From assembly GCA_021768055.1 (NCBI GenBank), contig JAASSE010000022.1, forward strand, positions 1 to 8,340: 8,340 nucleotides of DNA, given 5' to 3'. Source of the DNA: Gammaproteobacteria bacterium (GTDB taxonomy: Bacteria > Pseudomonadota > Gammaproteobacteria > SZUA-229). The stretch's first letter is position 1; each line of letters begins with the position of its first letter. The notes under the pieces were generated by a model. That model searched no databases. It was not told the origin of the DNA and saw only the letters and a program-made list of their open reading frames with translations. The position numbers and the translations under genes are program-made. Below, one piece after another: positions 1 through 7,300 of this stretch.

Positions 1-190
1 CCATGTTCTCGAAACGGTACTTGTTGGGCATGGATTGGCGGTTCAAATCACACACCGCATTGTAAATCTGGCGGGTGAGTTCACCCATATTGGCGTACGG
101 CAAATCCGCCAGCCATTTTTTCAGCTTGCGTGGATGATTGGGAATAGCATCCTTCGCAGGTGCATTTTGTTCGGGTATATGTAATTTCAT
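1..190 (-). CDS. N-terminal fragment of an unidentified conserved-looking protein (runs off the left edge)
   Basis: Reading the minus strand from the ATG at 190-188 gives 63 uninterrupted codons to the window edge. The protein begins MKLHIPEQNAPAKDAIPNHP and continues with a lysine-rich patch (KLKKW), then LPYANMGELTRQIYNAVCDL and NRQSMPNKYRFENM. The second half looks like a helical, leucine-spaced N-terminal domain. I recall similar LPxANxxE...LNR segments at the start of some gammaproteobacterial c-di-GMP-related (PilZ-type) proteins, but the diagnostic part lies outside the window, so no function is assigned. No signal peptide or membrane segment is visible. No clear Shine-Dalgarno precedes the ATG, so the start is provisional. 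It lies downstream of epmB on the same strand, 115 bases away, and could be co-transcribed with it or use a promoter in the gap. Confidence 0.6.
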   Translation of the reverse strand, partial: MKLHIPEQNAPAKDAIPNHPRKLKKWLADLPYANMGELTRQIYNAVCDLNRQSMPNKYRFENM

Positions 191-225
191 CAGTATGGTT
201 AAAAATCAATCGCCCGTTTAAAACC

Positions 226-262
226 ATCGTGTTGCGCCCATTTCTATAAAAATCAACACGAT
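226..262. repeat. Perfect 9-bp inverted repeat in the gap downstream of epmB
   Basis: The arms are ATCGTGTTG (226-234) and CAACACGAT (254-262), separated by 19 bases of AT-rich sequence that includes TATAAA. The repeat lies between the epmB stop and the start of the minus-strand gene at 190. Read on the minus strand, the second arm is followed by GGTTTTAAA, a short T-run too weak to call a good intrinsic terminator. It could be an operator for the minus-strand gene or a poor terminator for epmB. The rest of the 191-305 gap shows nothing recognisable. Confidence 0.4.
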
Positions 263-305
263 AGCTGTGTCTTTATTGTTCTTGTCAGACACTACCTAGT
301 TTAGC

Positions 306-1310
306 TCAGATAGTGAAAATTGCTGTTTTTGAGCCTTCGCCGGCCTGCTCACGCACCAGTCTGGGCACCAGGAAGCCGGGAAGCTGCAGCCTCAGTGCAT
401 CTATCAGGGCGGTAGCCCTGGAACTGGGTACCTCAAAATGCATGGCACCCTGGACCGGGTCCAGCATGTGCAAGTAGTAGGGCAGCACGCCTGCATCGTG
501 CAGACGCTTGCTCAGTGCGGCCAGCGCCGCGACGCTGTCATTGATGCCCCTGAGTAACACGCTTTGATTCAGCAGGGTGATACCGGCCATACCTAGCTGT
601 TGCAGCGCAGCTATCTCGATTTCTGTTATTTCGTTGGCGTGATTGGCATGAATTACCAGTGTGGTCCGCAAGCGTGATCGTTGCAGCATGTGCTGCAGTG
701 ATTTATCAATACGTGAAGGCAGCACTACCGGCAGTCTCGAATGTATGCGCAGCCATTGCAGATGCGGAATGTCCTCAAGCAGTGCAAGCAATCGCTGCAG
801 AACACTGTTGTCCAGTACCAGTGGATCACCGCCGCTCAGTATGACTTCGGCGATGTCTTCATGGCTGCGGATATAGTCGATCGCTTCACCCCATTCGCCC
901 TTACGCGGGTTTGCAGTTGTATAGGGAAAGTGCCGGCGGAAGCAATAGCGGCAATGAACCGCGCACGCCCCGGTGGTGACCAGCAGTACCCGTCCATGGT
1001 ACTTGTGCAGCAGGCCGGGTGCTGTCATTGCATGCAGGTCACCAACCGGGTCGGTGGTACCAGCGGGTGATTTTTCAGCCAGGCTCGGTAATACCTGCAG
1101 AAGCAAGGGATCATTGGCATCGCCGGGCTGCATTTTGTCAACATAGCAATGCGGTACCAGCAGCCTGAAATTGCCACCAGCTGTAACTGTCGGTGCCAGC
1201 CTTTCGAGTTTGACTATGCGCAGCAGTTCTTCTGTCGTGGTGACGGCGTTGGCCAGTTCCGCTTGCCAGTTGTCCGTATGCCGGCCTTGTATCAGACTGA
1301 TGGAAGACAT
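306..1310 (-). CDS. epmB: EF-P beta-lysylation protein EpmB (lysine 2,3-aminomutase family, radical SAM)
   Basis: EpmB isomerises (S)-alpha-lysine to (R)-beta-lysine, the substrate EpmA attaches to EF-P. It is a cytosolic radical-SAM enzyme of the KamA family. The 334-residue product has the cluster motif CxxxCxxC at C116, C120 and C123 in the sequence GACAVHCRYCFRRHFPY. It also has the SAM-contacting ILSGGDPL segment (about 158-165), the RIHSRLPVVLP block, TLLNQSVLLRGIND, and YYLHMLDPVQGAMHF, all as I know them from E. coli EpmB. A lysine near the C-terminus (K328 in GEGSKTA) matches the position of the PLP-binding lysine of the family. Length is close to the E. coli protein (342), with a slightly shorter C-terminus and all catalytic features kept. 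The ATG at 1310 gives the expected N-terminus (MSSISLIQGRHTDNW), although the ribosome site is weak (AAAAG). It is transcribed divergently from efp, as in enterobacteria. Confidence 0.96.
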   Translation of the reverse strand: MSSISLIQGRHTDNWQAELANAVTTTEELLRIVKLERLAPTVTAGGNFRLLVPHCYVDKMQPGDANDPLLLQVLPSLAEKSPAGTTDPVGDLHAMTAPGLLHKYHGRVLLVTTGACAVHCRYCFRRHFPYTTANPRKGEWGEAIDYIRSHEDIAEVILSGGDPLVLDNSVLQRLLALLEDIPHLQWLRIHSRLPVVLPSRIDKSLQHMLQRSRLRTTLVIHANHANEITEIEIAALQQLGMAGITLLNQSVLLRGINDSVAALAALSKRLHDAGVLPYYLHMLDPVQGAMHFEVPSSRATALIDALRLQLPGFLVPRLVREQAGEGSKTAIFTI

Positions 1311-1382
1311 AACTTTTGCACGGGTGTGTTCTTGATGGAGATATCAGTTAAGATTGCGCCCCTGATTTAACAGGTTGAAACC
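1311..1382. promoter_or_regulatory. Divergent promoter region between epmB and efp
   Basis: This 72-base gap must hold the start signals for both epmB (leftward) and efp (rightward), because the two start codons face away from each other. For efp, a TAAGAT hexamer at 1349-1354 is a possible -10, but no good -35 stands at the right distance. TTGCAC at 1316-1321 pairs only with a poor -10 near 1340. The efp ribosome-binding site is CAGG at 1371-1374, 8 bases before the ATG. The region is inferred from gene orientation rather than from strong consensus boxes. Confidence 0.45.
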
Positions 1383-1946
1383 ATGGCATCATACAGTACA
1401 AACGAATTCAAAAACGGATTGAAAATCATGCTCGATGGCGATCCGTGTTCCATTACGGAAAATATCCTGGTCAAGCCCGGCAAGGGACAGGCGTTTAACC
1501 GCATCAAGGCGAAGAACCTGAAAACCGGCCGCACTCTGGAACGTACTTTCAAAACCACCGAGACCGTTGAAGCGGCTGATGTAGAGGATATCGATGTCGA
1601 ATATCTCTATTCCGACGGCGAACAGTGGCACTTCATGGAGCCGACCACGTATGAACAACATGCGGCAGACAAAGTCGCTGTCGGTGATGCGGCGAAATGG
1701 CTCAAGGGTCAGGAAGCCTGTGTGATGACCTTGTGGAACGGTGAACCATTATCGATCACGCCGCCGAATTTTGTCGAACTGGCTGTCACGCAAACCGATC
1801 CCGGCTTAAAAGGAGACACGGCACAGGGCGGTTCCAAGCCGGCCACGCTGGAGACCGGCACCGAGGTCAAGGTGCCGTTATTCATCGACGAAGGCGATGT
1901 GCTCAAAATCGACACGCGTACCGGCGATTATGTATCCAGAGCATGA
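1383..1946 (+). CDS. efp: Translation elongation factor P
   Basis: EF-P binds between the P and E sites of ribosomes stalled on consecutive prolines and promotes peptide bond formation. The 187-residue product matches the usual length (E. coli 188) and aligns throughout: [22 protein letters not shown], an [13 protein letters not shown] centre, [19 protein letters not shown] and the terminal [15 protein letters not shown]. The domains are an N-terminal KOW-like barrel (about 1-64) and two OB-like barrels (about 65-128 and 129-187). K34, at the tip of the PGKGQ loop, is the lysine modified by EpmA with EpmB-made beta-lysine. This agrees with the neighbouring genes and sets it apart from the arginine-32, rhamnosylated EF-P type. 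It starts the efp-epmA operon. Whether the lysine is also hydroxylated cannot be judged, since no epmC is in the window. Confidence 0.98.
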   Translation: MASYSTNEFKNGLKIMLDGDPCSITENILVKPGKGQAFNRIKAKNLKTGRTLERTFKTTETVEAADVEDIDVEYLYSDGEQWHFMEPTTYEQHAADKVAVGDAAKWLKGQEACVMTLWNGEPLSITPPNFVELAVTQTDPGLKGDTAQGGSKPATLETGTEVKVPLFIDEGDVLKIDTRTGDYVSRA

Positions 1947-1953
1947 CGCATAA

Positions 1954-2922
1954 ATGAGCTGGCAGCCATCAGCATCAATCGAGATTCTGCAAACGAGGGC
2001 CCGAATGTTACAAAACATCCGGGCCTTTTTTGATGTACGCGGGGTGCTCGAAGTTGAAACACCGTTGATGTCCGCGGCAGCGACGACTGATCCGCACCTC
2101 AATAGTTTTGTCACGCGCTACCACAACCGGCCCCATTATCTGAATACCTCACCCGAGTTTGCGATGAAGCGCTTGCTGGCCAGTCACGGCCAGGCGATAT
2201 ACCAGGTCTGCAAATCTTTCCGCGCAGACGAACTTGGGCCCGTACATAATCCTGAGTTCACCCTGCTCGAATGGTACCGGCCGGGTTTCGACATGTTTCA
2301 GCTGATGCAGGAACTCGGCGAGCTGGTGTCGGCACTGATGCAGGCGCAAGCAAGGGGCCCTGTAGAGATTGTCTCACTGAGCTATGCCGAGGCGTTTGAA
2401 CAGGCCACGGGACACAATCCGCATGCCATATCGGCACAAGAGTGGCGTCACTTTGCGCTGGAACGGGGTATCGAACAGCCGGTTGGCCTCGAAGATGACG
2501 TCGATGAATGGCTAGACTGGCTGCTGACGCAGTGCGTGCTGCCGGCCCTCGACTCCGAATGTTTCACATATATATATGACTACCCCGCATCACAGAGCGC
2601 GCTGGCCAAATGCCGCATCGATGAGGCCGGACAAACGGTAGCGTGCCGTTTCGAACTGTTTTATGGCGGACTGGAGCTGGCCAATGGCTTTGATGAGCTG
2701 CAGGACAGTGAAGAACAACGCCGCCGCTTTACCAGGGAAAATCAGGCCAGGCAGGCGAAAGGCTTGCAATCCATTGATATTGATGAATATTTTTTGTCCG
2801 CCTTGGAGCACGGGCTGCCTCAGTGCAGTGGTGTCGCGGTTGGACTGGACCGTTTGCTGATGCTGCTGAGCGTGTCAGCTGCAATCGAAGATGTGCTCGC
2901 GTTCCCGTTTTCTCGAAGCTGA
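1954..2922 (+). CDS. epmA: EF-P--(R)-beta-lysine ligase EpmA (LysRS-like, formerly GenX/PoxA)
   Basis: EpmA activates beta-lysine with ATP and transfers it to K34 of EF-P. It is a class II lysyl-tRNA synthetase catalytic core without the anticodon-binding domain. The 322 residues (E. coli 325) contain motif 1 (about 23-37, ending RGVLEVETP), the TSPEFAMKRLL segment (65-75), motif 2 (89-107, FR followed by HNPEFTLLEWYRP) and motif 3 (about 292-303, GVAVGLDRLLML). A295 in GVAVG stands where LysRS has glycine, the residue associated with EpmA's preference for beta-lysine. The ATG at 1954 is supported by the opening MSWQPSASI, which matches the SWQPSASI near the start of the E. coli protein. The start lies 7 bases after the efp stop and lacks a strong ribosome site of its own, so translation is probably coupled to efp. 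No rho-independent terminator follows. Confidence 0.97.
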   Translation: MSWQPSASIEILQTRARMLQNIRAFFDVRGVLEVETPLMSAAATTDPHLNSFVTRYHNRPHYLNTSPEFAMKRLLASHGQAIYQVCKSFRADELGPVHNPEFTLLEWYRPGFDMFQLMQELGELVSALMQAQARGPVEIVSLSYAEAFEQATGHNPHAISAQEWRHFALERGIEQPVGLEDDVDEWLDWLLTQCVLPALDSECFTYIYDYPASQSALAKCRIDEAGQTVACRFELFYGGLELANGFDELQDSEEQRRRFTRENQARQAKGLQSIDIDEYFLSALEHGLPQCSGVAVGLDRLLMLLSVSAAIEDVLAFPFSRS

Positions 2923-3053
2923 AGCCGGGCTTAGCCAGACTGAAGTGAAACTTAAAAAAATAGGATTCATTTTCATTTCTCGCCTATGTGATTGTTCTAA
3001 TTGAGGAGCGGTACTTGAAATTAAAGCCAAATGCAGGCATCCTGAATGATGGG

Positions 3054-3084
3054 TAGACGCAATTTAGATGTATGCTGTTAGAAT
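3054..3084 (+). promoter_or_regulatory. Predicted extended -10 promoter for the efflux operon
   Basis: TAGAAT at 3079-3084 matches the sigma-70 -10 consensus at five of six positions. It is preceded by TGT (3076-3078), giving a full TGn extended -10. A weak -35 candidate, TAGACG at 3054-3059, stands 19 bases upstream, which is longer than ideal but tolerable with an extended -10. Transcription would start near 3090-3092, leaving an untranslated leader of about 58 bases before the adaptor ATG. The surrounding 2923-3148 gap is clearly AT-richer than the genes and shows no other recognisable feature. Confidence 0.5.
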
Positions 3085-3092
3085 GCATACAT
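3068..3092. promoter_or_regulatory. 8-bp inverted repeat enclosing the -10 box: candidate operator
   Basis: The arms ATGTATGC (3068-3075) and GCATACAT (3085-3092) are perfect reverse complements. The 9-base spacer TGTTAGAAT is exactly the extended -10 element. A dimeric repressor bound to these arms would cover the -10 and the expected transcription start, the usual arrangement for TetR-, MarR- or GntR-type control of efflux pumps. No regulator gene is present in the window, so the family of any such protein is unknown. Confidence 0.45.
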
Positions 3093-3132
3093 ATTTCCTC
3101 ATGCCCTACTTGTATTCGACGCAATGAACATG

Positions 3133-3140
3133 AAGGGTGG
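3133..3140 (+). promoter_or_regulatory. Ribosome-binding site that favours the ATG at 3149 as the adaptor start
   Basis: AAGGG followed by TGG (3133-3140) leaves 8-11 bases to the ATG at 3149. The in-frame GTG at 3137 lies inside this purine-rich element and has only a weak site before it. Starting at the ATG also gives a cleaner signal peptide. Confidence 0.55.
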
Positions 3141-3148
3141 CTTTTAGT

Positions 3149-4288
3149 ATGTCAATCACTCGCACTTTATTCAGATTATTTCTTTTTCTTACCGGTTTCA
3201 TTTCCATAACCGCCCAGGCCGACAATATCATTACGGTGGGTGTTGCGCCGCACGGCGGTTATGTCATTCTCGGCGGCACGGTTATACCGCTGAAAGAAGT
3301 CACACTCACGGCACAGATACCCGGCGTTGTCCTGTCAATTGCCGGTGAAGAAGGTGACACCTTTAACGCAGGTACGGTGCTCGTTGCAATCGATGATGCT
3401 GAATTACAGGCCAGAAAGCGAGCAGCCGAAGCCCAGCTGAACGCTGCCTATACCGGCATGCAGAATGCGCAGGTACAGTACACGCGAGAATTATGGAACC
3501 CGCGCGTGTACAACCCGCGGCCGATGTCCGGCATGGCGTTTCCTGCGATGTTCGATGACGTGTTTGGCGGCAGTAGCGGCTGGGGCAGTGGCGACAAGGG
3601 CATCGAGCGCCACGCCGACCTGGTGACCCAGGGAACCCAGGTACAGCAGGCGCGTGCGGCTATCCAGCAGGCGGAGTGCGGTCTGCGCGAAATTAATGCC
3701 AAGATTCGTGATGCCAAATCGACTGCTCCGTTTGATGGGGTGATCACCGACAAGCTGGTTGAGGTTGGTGATACCGTCCAGCCTGGCATGCCCTTGCTGA
3801 AGTTTTCCTATTCAAAGTTTTTGCGCATCAAGGCCGAAGTGCCCGCTCGCCTGGTGCCTGGTCTGAGCAAGGACATGGTGGTGCCGGCACGGCTTGATGT
3901 GAATAATACGCGTGTTAACGCACGCGTTGCCCAGATTGCACCCAAGGCGGATGCGCAGCAGCACACCATCACCGTGAAATTCGATCTGCCAGAAGGTGTA
4001 CCCGGCGGACCCGGCATGTATGCCGAAGTCATGGTCCCCGATGTCAATTCTCCAACACGGGCGTTGCCGGTCGTACCCAAGTCAGCTATCTCCAAGCGCG
4101 GCAGTTTACCGTCGGTAAAAGTGGTGGATGAAGACGGCATTCCAAAATTACGTTTGATCCGCACCGGCATCGAGCTGGACGCGAATCATGTCATTGTGCT
4201 TTCAGGTTTGCAGCCGGGTGAACGTGTCTTAACGCAGGTGGATAGCAGCGATAGCGATTCACCGGAAAGCTGGGAAAAGCCTAGATAA
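3149..4288 (+). CDS. Periplasmic adaptor subunit of an RND efflux pump (MFP/HlyD family)
   Basis: Adaptors of this family link an RND inner-membrane pump to an outer-membrane channel. From the ATG at 3149 the protein has 379 residues; an in-frame GTG at 3137 would add four. A signal peptide is clear: a basic start, a hydrophobic stretch (about 7-21) and a cleavage site after ITAQA (A24). There is no lipobox cysteine, so a soluble periplasmic or membrane-tethered form is expected. The lipoyl-like domain is split as usual: first half about 45-83 (LTAQIPGVV, EEGDTFNAGTVLVAID), second half about 190-219 (KSTAPFDGVITDKLVEVGD). Between them lies an Ala/Gln-rich helical hairpin interrupted by an odd glycine- and aromatic-rich stretch (about 118-153). 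A beta-barrel (about 220-295) and a membrane-proximal domain follow. It is the first gene of an operon with the RND permease 100 bases downstream. Substrate is unknown. Confidence 0.93.
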   Translation: MSITRTLFRLFLFLTGFISITAQADNIITVGVAPHGGYVILGGTVIPLKEVTLTAQIPGVVLSIAGEEGDTFNAGTVLVAIDDAELQARKRAAEAQLNAAYTGMQNAQVQYTRELWNPRVYNPRPMSGMAFPAMFDDVFGGSSGWGSGDKGIERHADLVTQGTQVQQARAAIQQAECGLREINAKIRDAKSTAPFDGVITDKLVEVGDTVQPGMPLLKFSYSKFLRIKAEVPARLVPGLSKDMVVPARLDVNNTRVNARVAQIAPKADAQQHTITVKFDLPEGVPGGPGMYAEVMVPDVNSPTRALPVVPKSAISKRGSLPSVKVVDEDGIPKLRLIRTGIELDANHVIVLSGLQPGERVLTQVDSSDSDSPESWEKPR

Positions 4289-4304
4289 GTACCTCGACAG
4301 TTGA

Positions 4305-4332
4305 TTGCAATACGACCTGGGTCGTGATGCAA
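4305..4332 (+). other. Hairpin 1 in the adaptor-permease intercistronic gap
   Basis: The inner arms ACGACC (4312-4317) and GGTCGT (4320-4325) are perfectly complementary. The outer arms TTGCA (4305-4309) and TGCAA (4328-4332) also pair. Between them are one wobble (T4311 with G4326) and one A-A mismatch. This makes a stem of about 11-12 pairs with a CTGG loop. No T-run follows, so it is not an ordinary intrinsic terminator. It more likely acts on mRNA stability or processing between the two cistrons, or is a protein-binding palindrome. Confidence 0.5.
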
Positions 4333-4341
4333 GGGTGGTAG

Positions 4342-4359
4342 TCACTGCGCTAACAGTGA
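4342..4359 (+). other. Hairpin 2 in the adaptor-permease intercistronic gap
   Basis: TCACTG (4342-4347) pairs with CAGTGA (4354-4359) around a six-base loop. The stem ends 15 bases before the permease ribosome-binding site (AAGAG, 4375-4379), so it could influence translation initiation or ribosome loading. No T-run follows. It is shorter than hairpin 1 and could be coincidental. Confidence 0.35.
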
Positions 4360-4388
4360 ACTGCGAAAACCAACAAGAGTTATAGACA

Positions 4389-7300
4389 ATGGCAGAACAA
4401 GAGGATAACGACAAAGATAAAACACAGGCATCGTCGCAGGATACTGATGACCTGGCCTGCGAAACACCGGAACATGCCAAAGTTGGCGAGCACGACCTCG
4501 GTATAGCAGGCAATATCGCCAAGACCTTTATCAACACGCCGGTCACCCCGATGCTGTTGATAGCATCTCTGTTGATCGGCGTGATGGGTCTGATGTTTAC
4601 ACCACGCCAGGAAGACCCGCAGATCGAAGTCCCGCTGATTGACCTGTACATATCCTACCCTGGCGCCTCTGTTTACCAGGTCGAATCACTGGTCACCGAC
4701 CCGATGGAAAGACTGCTGTCCGAGATTCCCGGTGTGCGCCATGTCTACTCCGGCACCGAACGCGGCAAGGCGATGGTGGCGGTACGGTTTTATGTCGGTG
4801 AGGATCTGGGCGAATCCATTGTAAAAGTCCACGAGAAGATCCGTTCGAATCGGGACAAGATCCCACCGGACGTGATGATGCCGTTGATCAAGCCCATCGC
4901 GATCGACGATGTGCCCACGGTCAGTATCACCCTGTGGTCGAAGGAGCTCGATGACAGCACCCTGCGCATACTCGGCAATGACATATTGCAGGAGCTGGGG
5001 CAGATAAAGAATACCGGCAAGGGTTACGTGGTCGGCGGCCGCGCTGATCAGATACGCATCGAAGTCTTGCCCGAACGCCTCGCCGGTTACGGCATCAGCC
5101 TGCAGCAGGTTGCAGAAACCGTACGTGCCGCCAATGCAGAAAGCAATGTCGGTGCGGTTGAGTCAGGCAGTACCGCATTCACGGTTTACTCCGGCGCTTT
5201 CCTCAAGACCGCACAGGCGATCGATCGGCTGGTTGTCGGAACGGCCCGTGGCGCACCGGTCTATATGCGTGACATTGCACGCGTATCACACGGTCCGGAA
5301 GACGCAAGCCAGGTGTCCTATTTCTATTCGGGTCCTTCATACCTGGGTGAACATCACGCCAATGGCGACCCGGCGGTTACCGTCACCATCGCCAAGAAAA
5401 AAGGCAGCAACGGCGTTGTGGTATCGAAACACATACTTGCCAAGGTGGAGGAGCTCAAAGGCACCCTGATACCGGACAATGTTCATGTCGAAGTCACGCG
5501 TGACTACGGCAAGACGGCCAATGACAAGGTCAACGAATTGCTGGGCGCGATGTTCGAAGCTTGCGTGATCGTGTCCTTCCTCTGTCTCGTCGGTCTGGGC
5601 GCACGCGCGGCCTTCGTGGTCATTACCGTTATCCCGATCGTTATCCTGCTGACCATCTGGTGGGCGATGATGGTCGAATACACCATCGACCGTGTCAGCC
5701 TGTTCGCGCTGATCTTCTCCATCGGTATCCTGGTCGATGATGCCACCGTGGTGGTGGAGAATATATTCCGACATTGGCTGATGAAGGGTAAAACCACGAT
5801 TGCCGACGCCGTCGATGCGGTGCGTGAAGTGGGTAACCCGACCATTCTCGCGACCTTTACCATTATTGCCGCGCTGCTGCCGATGGGCTGGGTCAGCGGC
5901 CTGATGGGTCCCTACATGCGGCCTATCCCGGTGCTGGGTTCATCGGCGATGTTCTTTTCGCTGCTGGCAGCGTTTGTGTTCACACCCTGGTTTGCACTCA
6001 AGGTGCGGCCAAAACTGTCGGCGCTGGAAGCCGCCGAGAAGCGCGAGAAACGCACTCACCAGATCATCGGCAAGTTCTACCGCCCGATCATCATGCCGCT
6101 GGTTAAGAACCGTGGTCTGGGCATACTGTTTCTGATCAGCATCATTGCAGTGACCGCGGCCACCTGCCTGTTGTTCTACCCGACCCAGTGGGTGCCGGTG
6201 AAGATGCTGCCGTTCGATAACAAGCCGGAGTTCAGCGTCATTATCAATATGCCGGAAGGTACCTCGTTGCCGGTGACGGCAAACCTTGCGCACGAACTGG
6301 CGGACGGTGTCAGGTCAATTCCGGAAGTGAAGGCGGTACAGTCGTATGCCGGTACCGCGCAGCCGTTCAACTTTAACGGCATGGTGCGCCATTACTTCAT
6401 GCGCAGCAAGCCCTGGGAAGGTGATCTGCTGGTGCTGCTGAAAGACAAGCAGGAACGTGAACGTGGTAGCCATGCAATTGCGGTGGAAGCGCGCGCGCTG
6501 TTAAAACCGATCGCGGACCGCTACGAGGGTGCGCGTATCGCCGTGGTGGAAATGCCGCCGGGCCCGCCAGTGCTGCAAACCGTGGTGACGGAAATCCACG
6601 GCCCCGATGAGCATACCCGCCGTGAAGTCGCGCGCAAGATGACCGAGTTCTTCGAGAAGGCCGAAGGCGTGGTCGATGTCGACAATTACCTTGCCGAACC
6701 CCATCAATACTGGCGTTTCGATGTCAATACCGACAAGGCTGCGCGCCGCGGTATTACCGTCGCAACAATCAACAATACCCTGGCCATGGCCATGGGAGGC
6801 CACAAGCTGGGTGATGTCAAGCTGGCGTCCGTGATTGAACCAACCTACATCGTGATCCAGGTGCCGCTGGCGACACGCTCACAGGTTAACCAGCTCAGTA
6901 ACCTGCCGGTGATGAGTACGATGGGCACAACGGTGCCGTTGAGTGAACTGGGTGAATTCAAGCTGGTCGAGGAAGATCCGATCATCTATCACAAGGACCT
7001 GCGTTCGATCGAGTACGTGGTTGGCGAGATGGAAGGCCGCCTCGGTGCGCCGATCTACGGCATGTTCAACGTCGAGGCGTTCACCGATGAGTACATCACC
7101 CCGGATGGCGTCATCATGGACGGCATGCCGTTCAACCTGATCGGCCCGCCGAGTAATGATGACCAGTCCGGCTTCGAATGGACCGGTGAATGGGTCGTCA
7201 CCTTCGAAACCTTCCGCGACATGGGCATCGCCTTCATGGCGGCACTGGTGCTGATCTATGGCCTGATCGTGTGGGAGTTCCGTGATTTTGCCATCGGCGG

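Noticed and set aside
200..256. Direct repeat TAAAAATCAA at 200-209 and 247-256
   Set aside because: It is a short AT-rich match that is easily coincidental, with no third copy or associated element.
2918..2935. Possible terminator hairpin at the epmA stop (GCT, AAGC / GCTT, AGC)
   Set aside because: The stem is short and bulged and is not followed by a T-run, only by an A-run further on.
3003..3056. A 13-codon frame starting with TTG after GAGGAG in the gap upstream of the adaptor
   Set aside because: It is very short, uses a rare start, shows no regulatory-leader signature and lies upstream of the predicted promoter.
3137..3148. GTG at 3137 as the adaptor start
   Set aside because: It sits within the purine-rich ribosome site, has a weak site of its own, and the ATG at 3149 gives better spacing and a normal signal peptide.
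5337..5863. Two overlapping minus-strand open frames of 119-145 codons
   Set aside because: They are antisense to the conserved TM2-TM6 region of the permease, with compositions typical of shadow frames.
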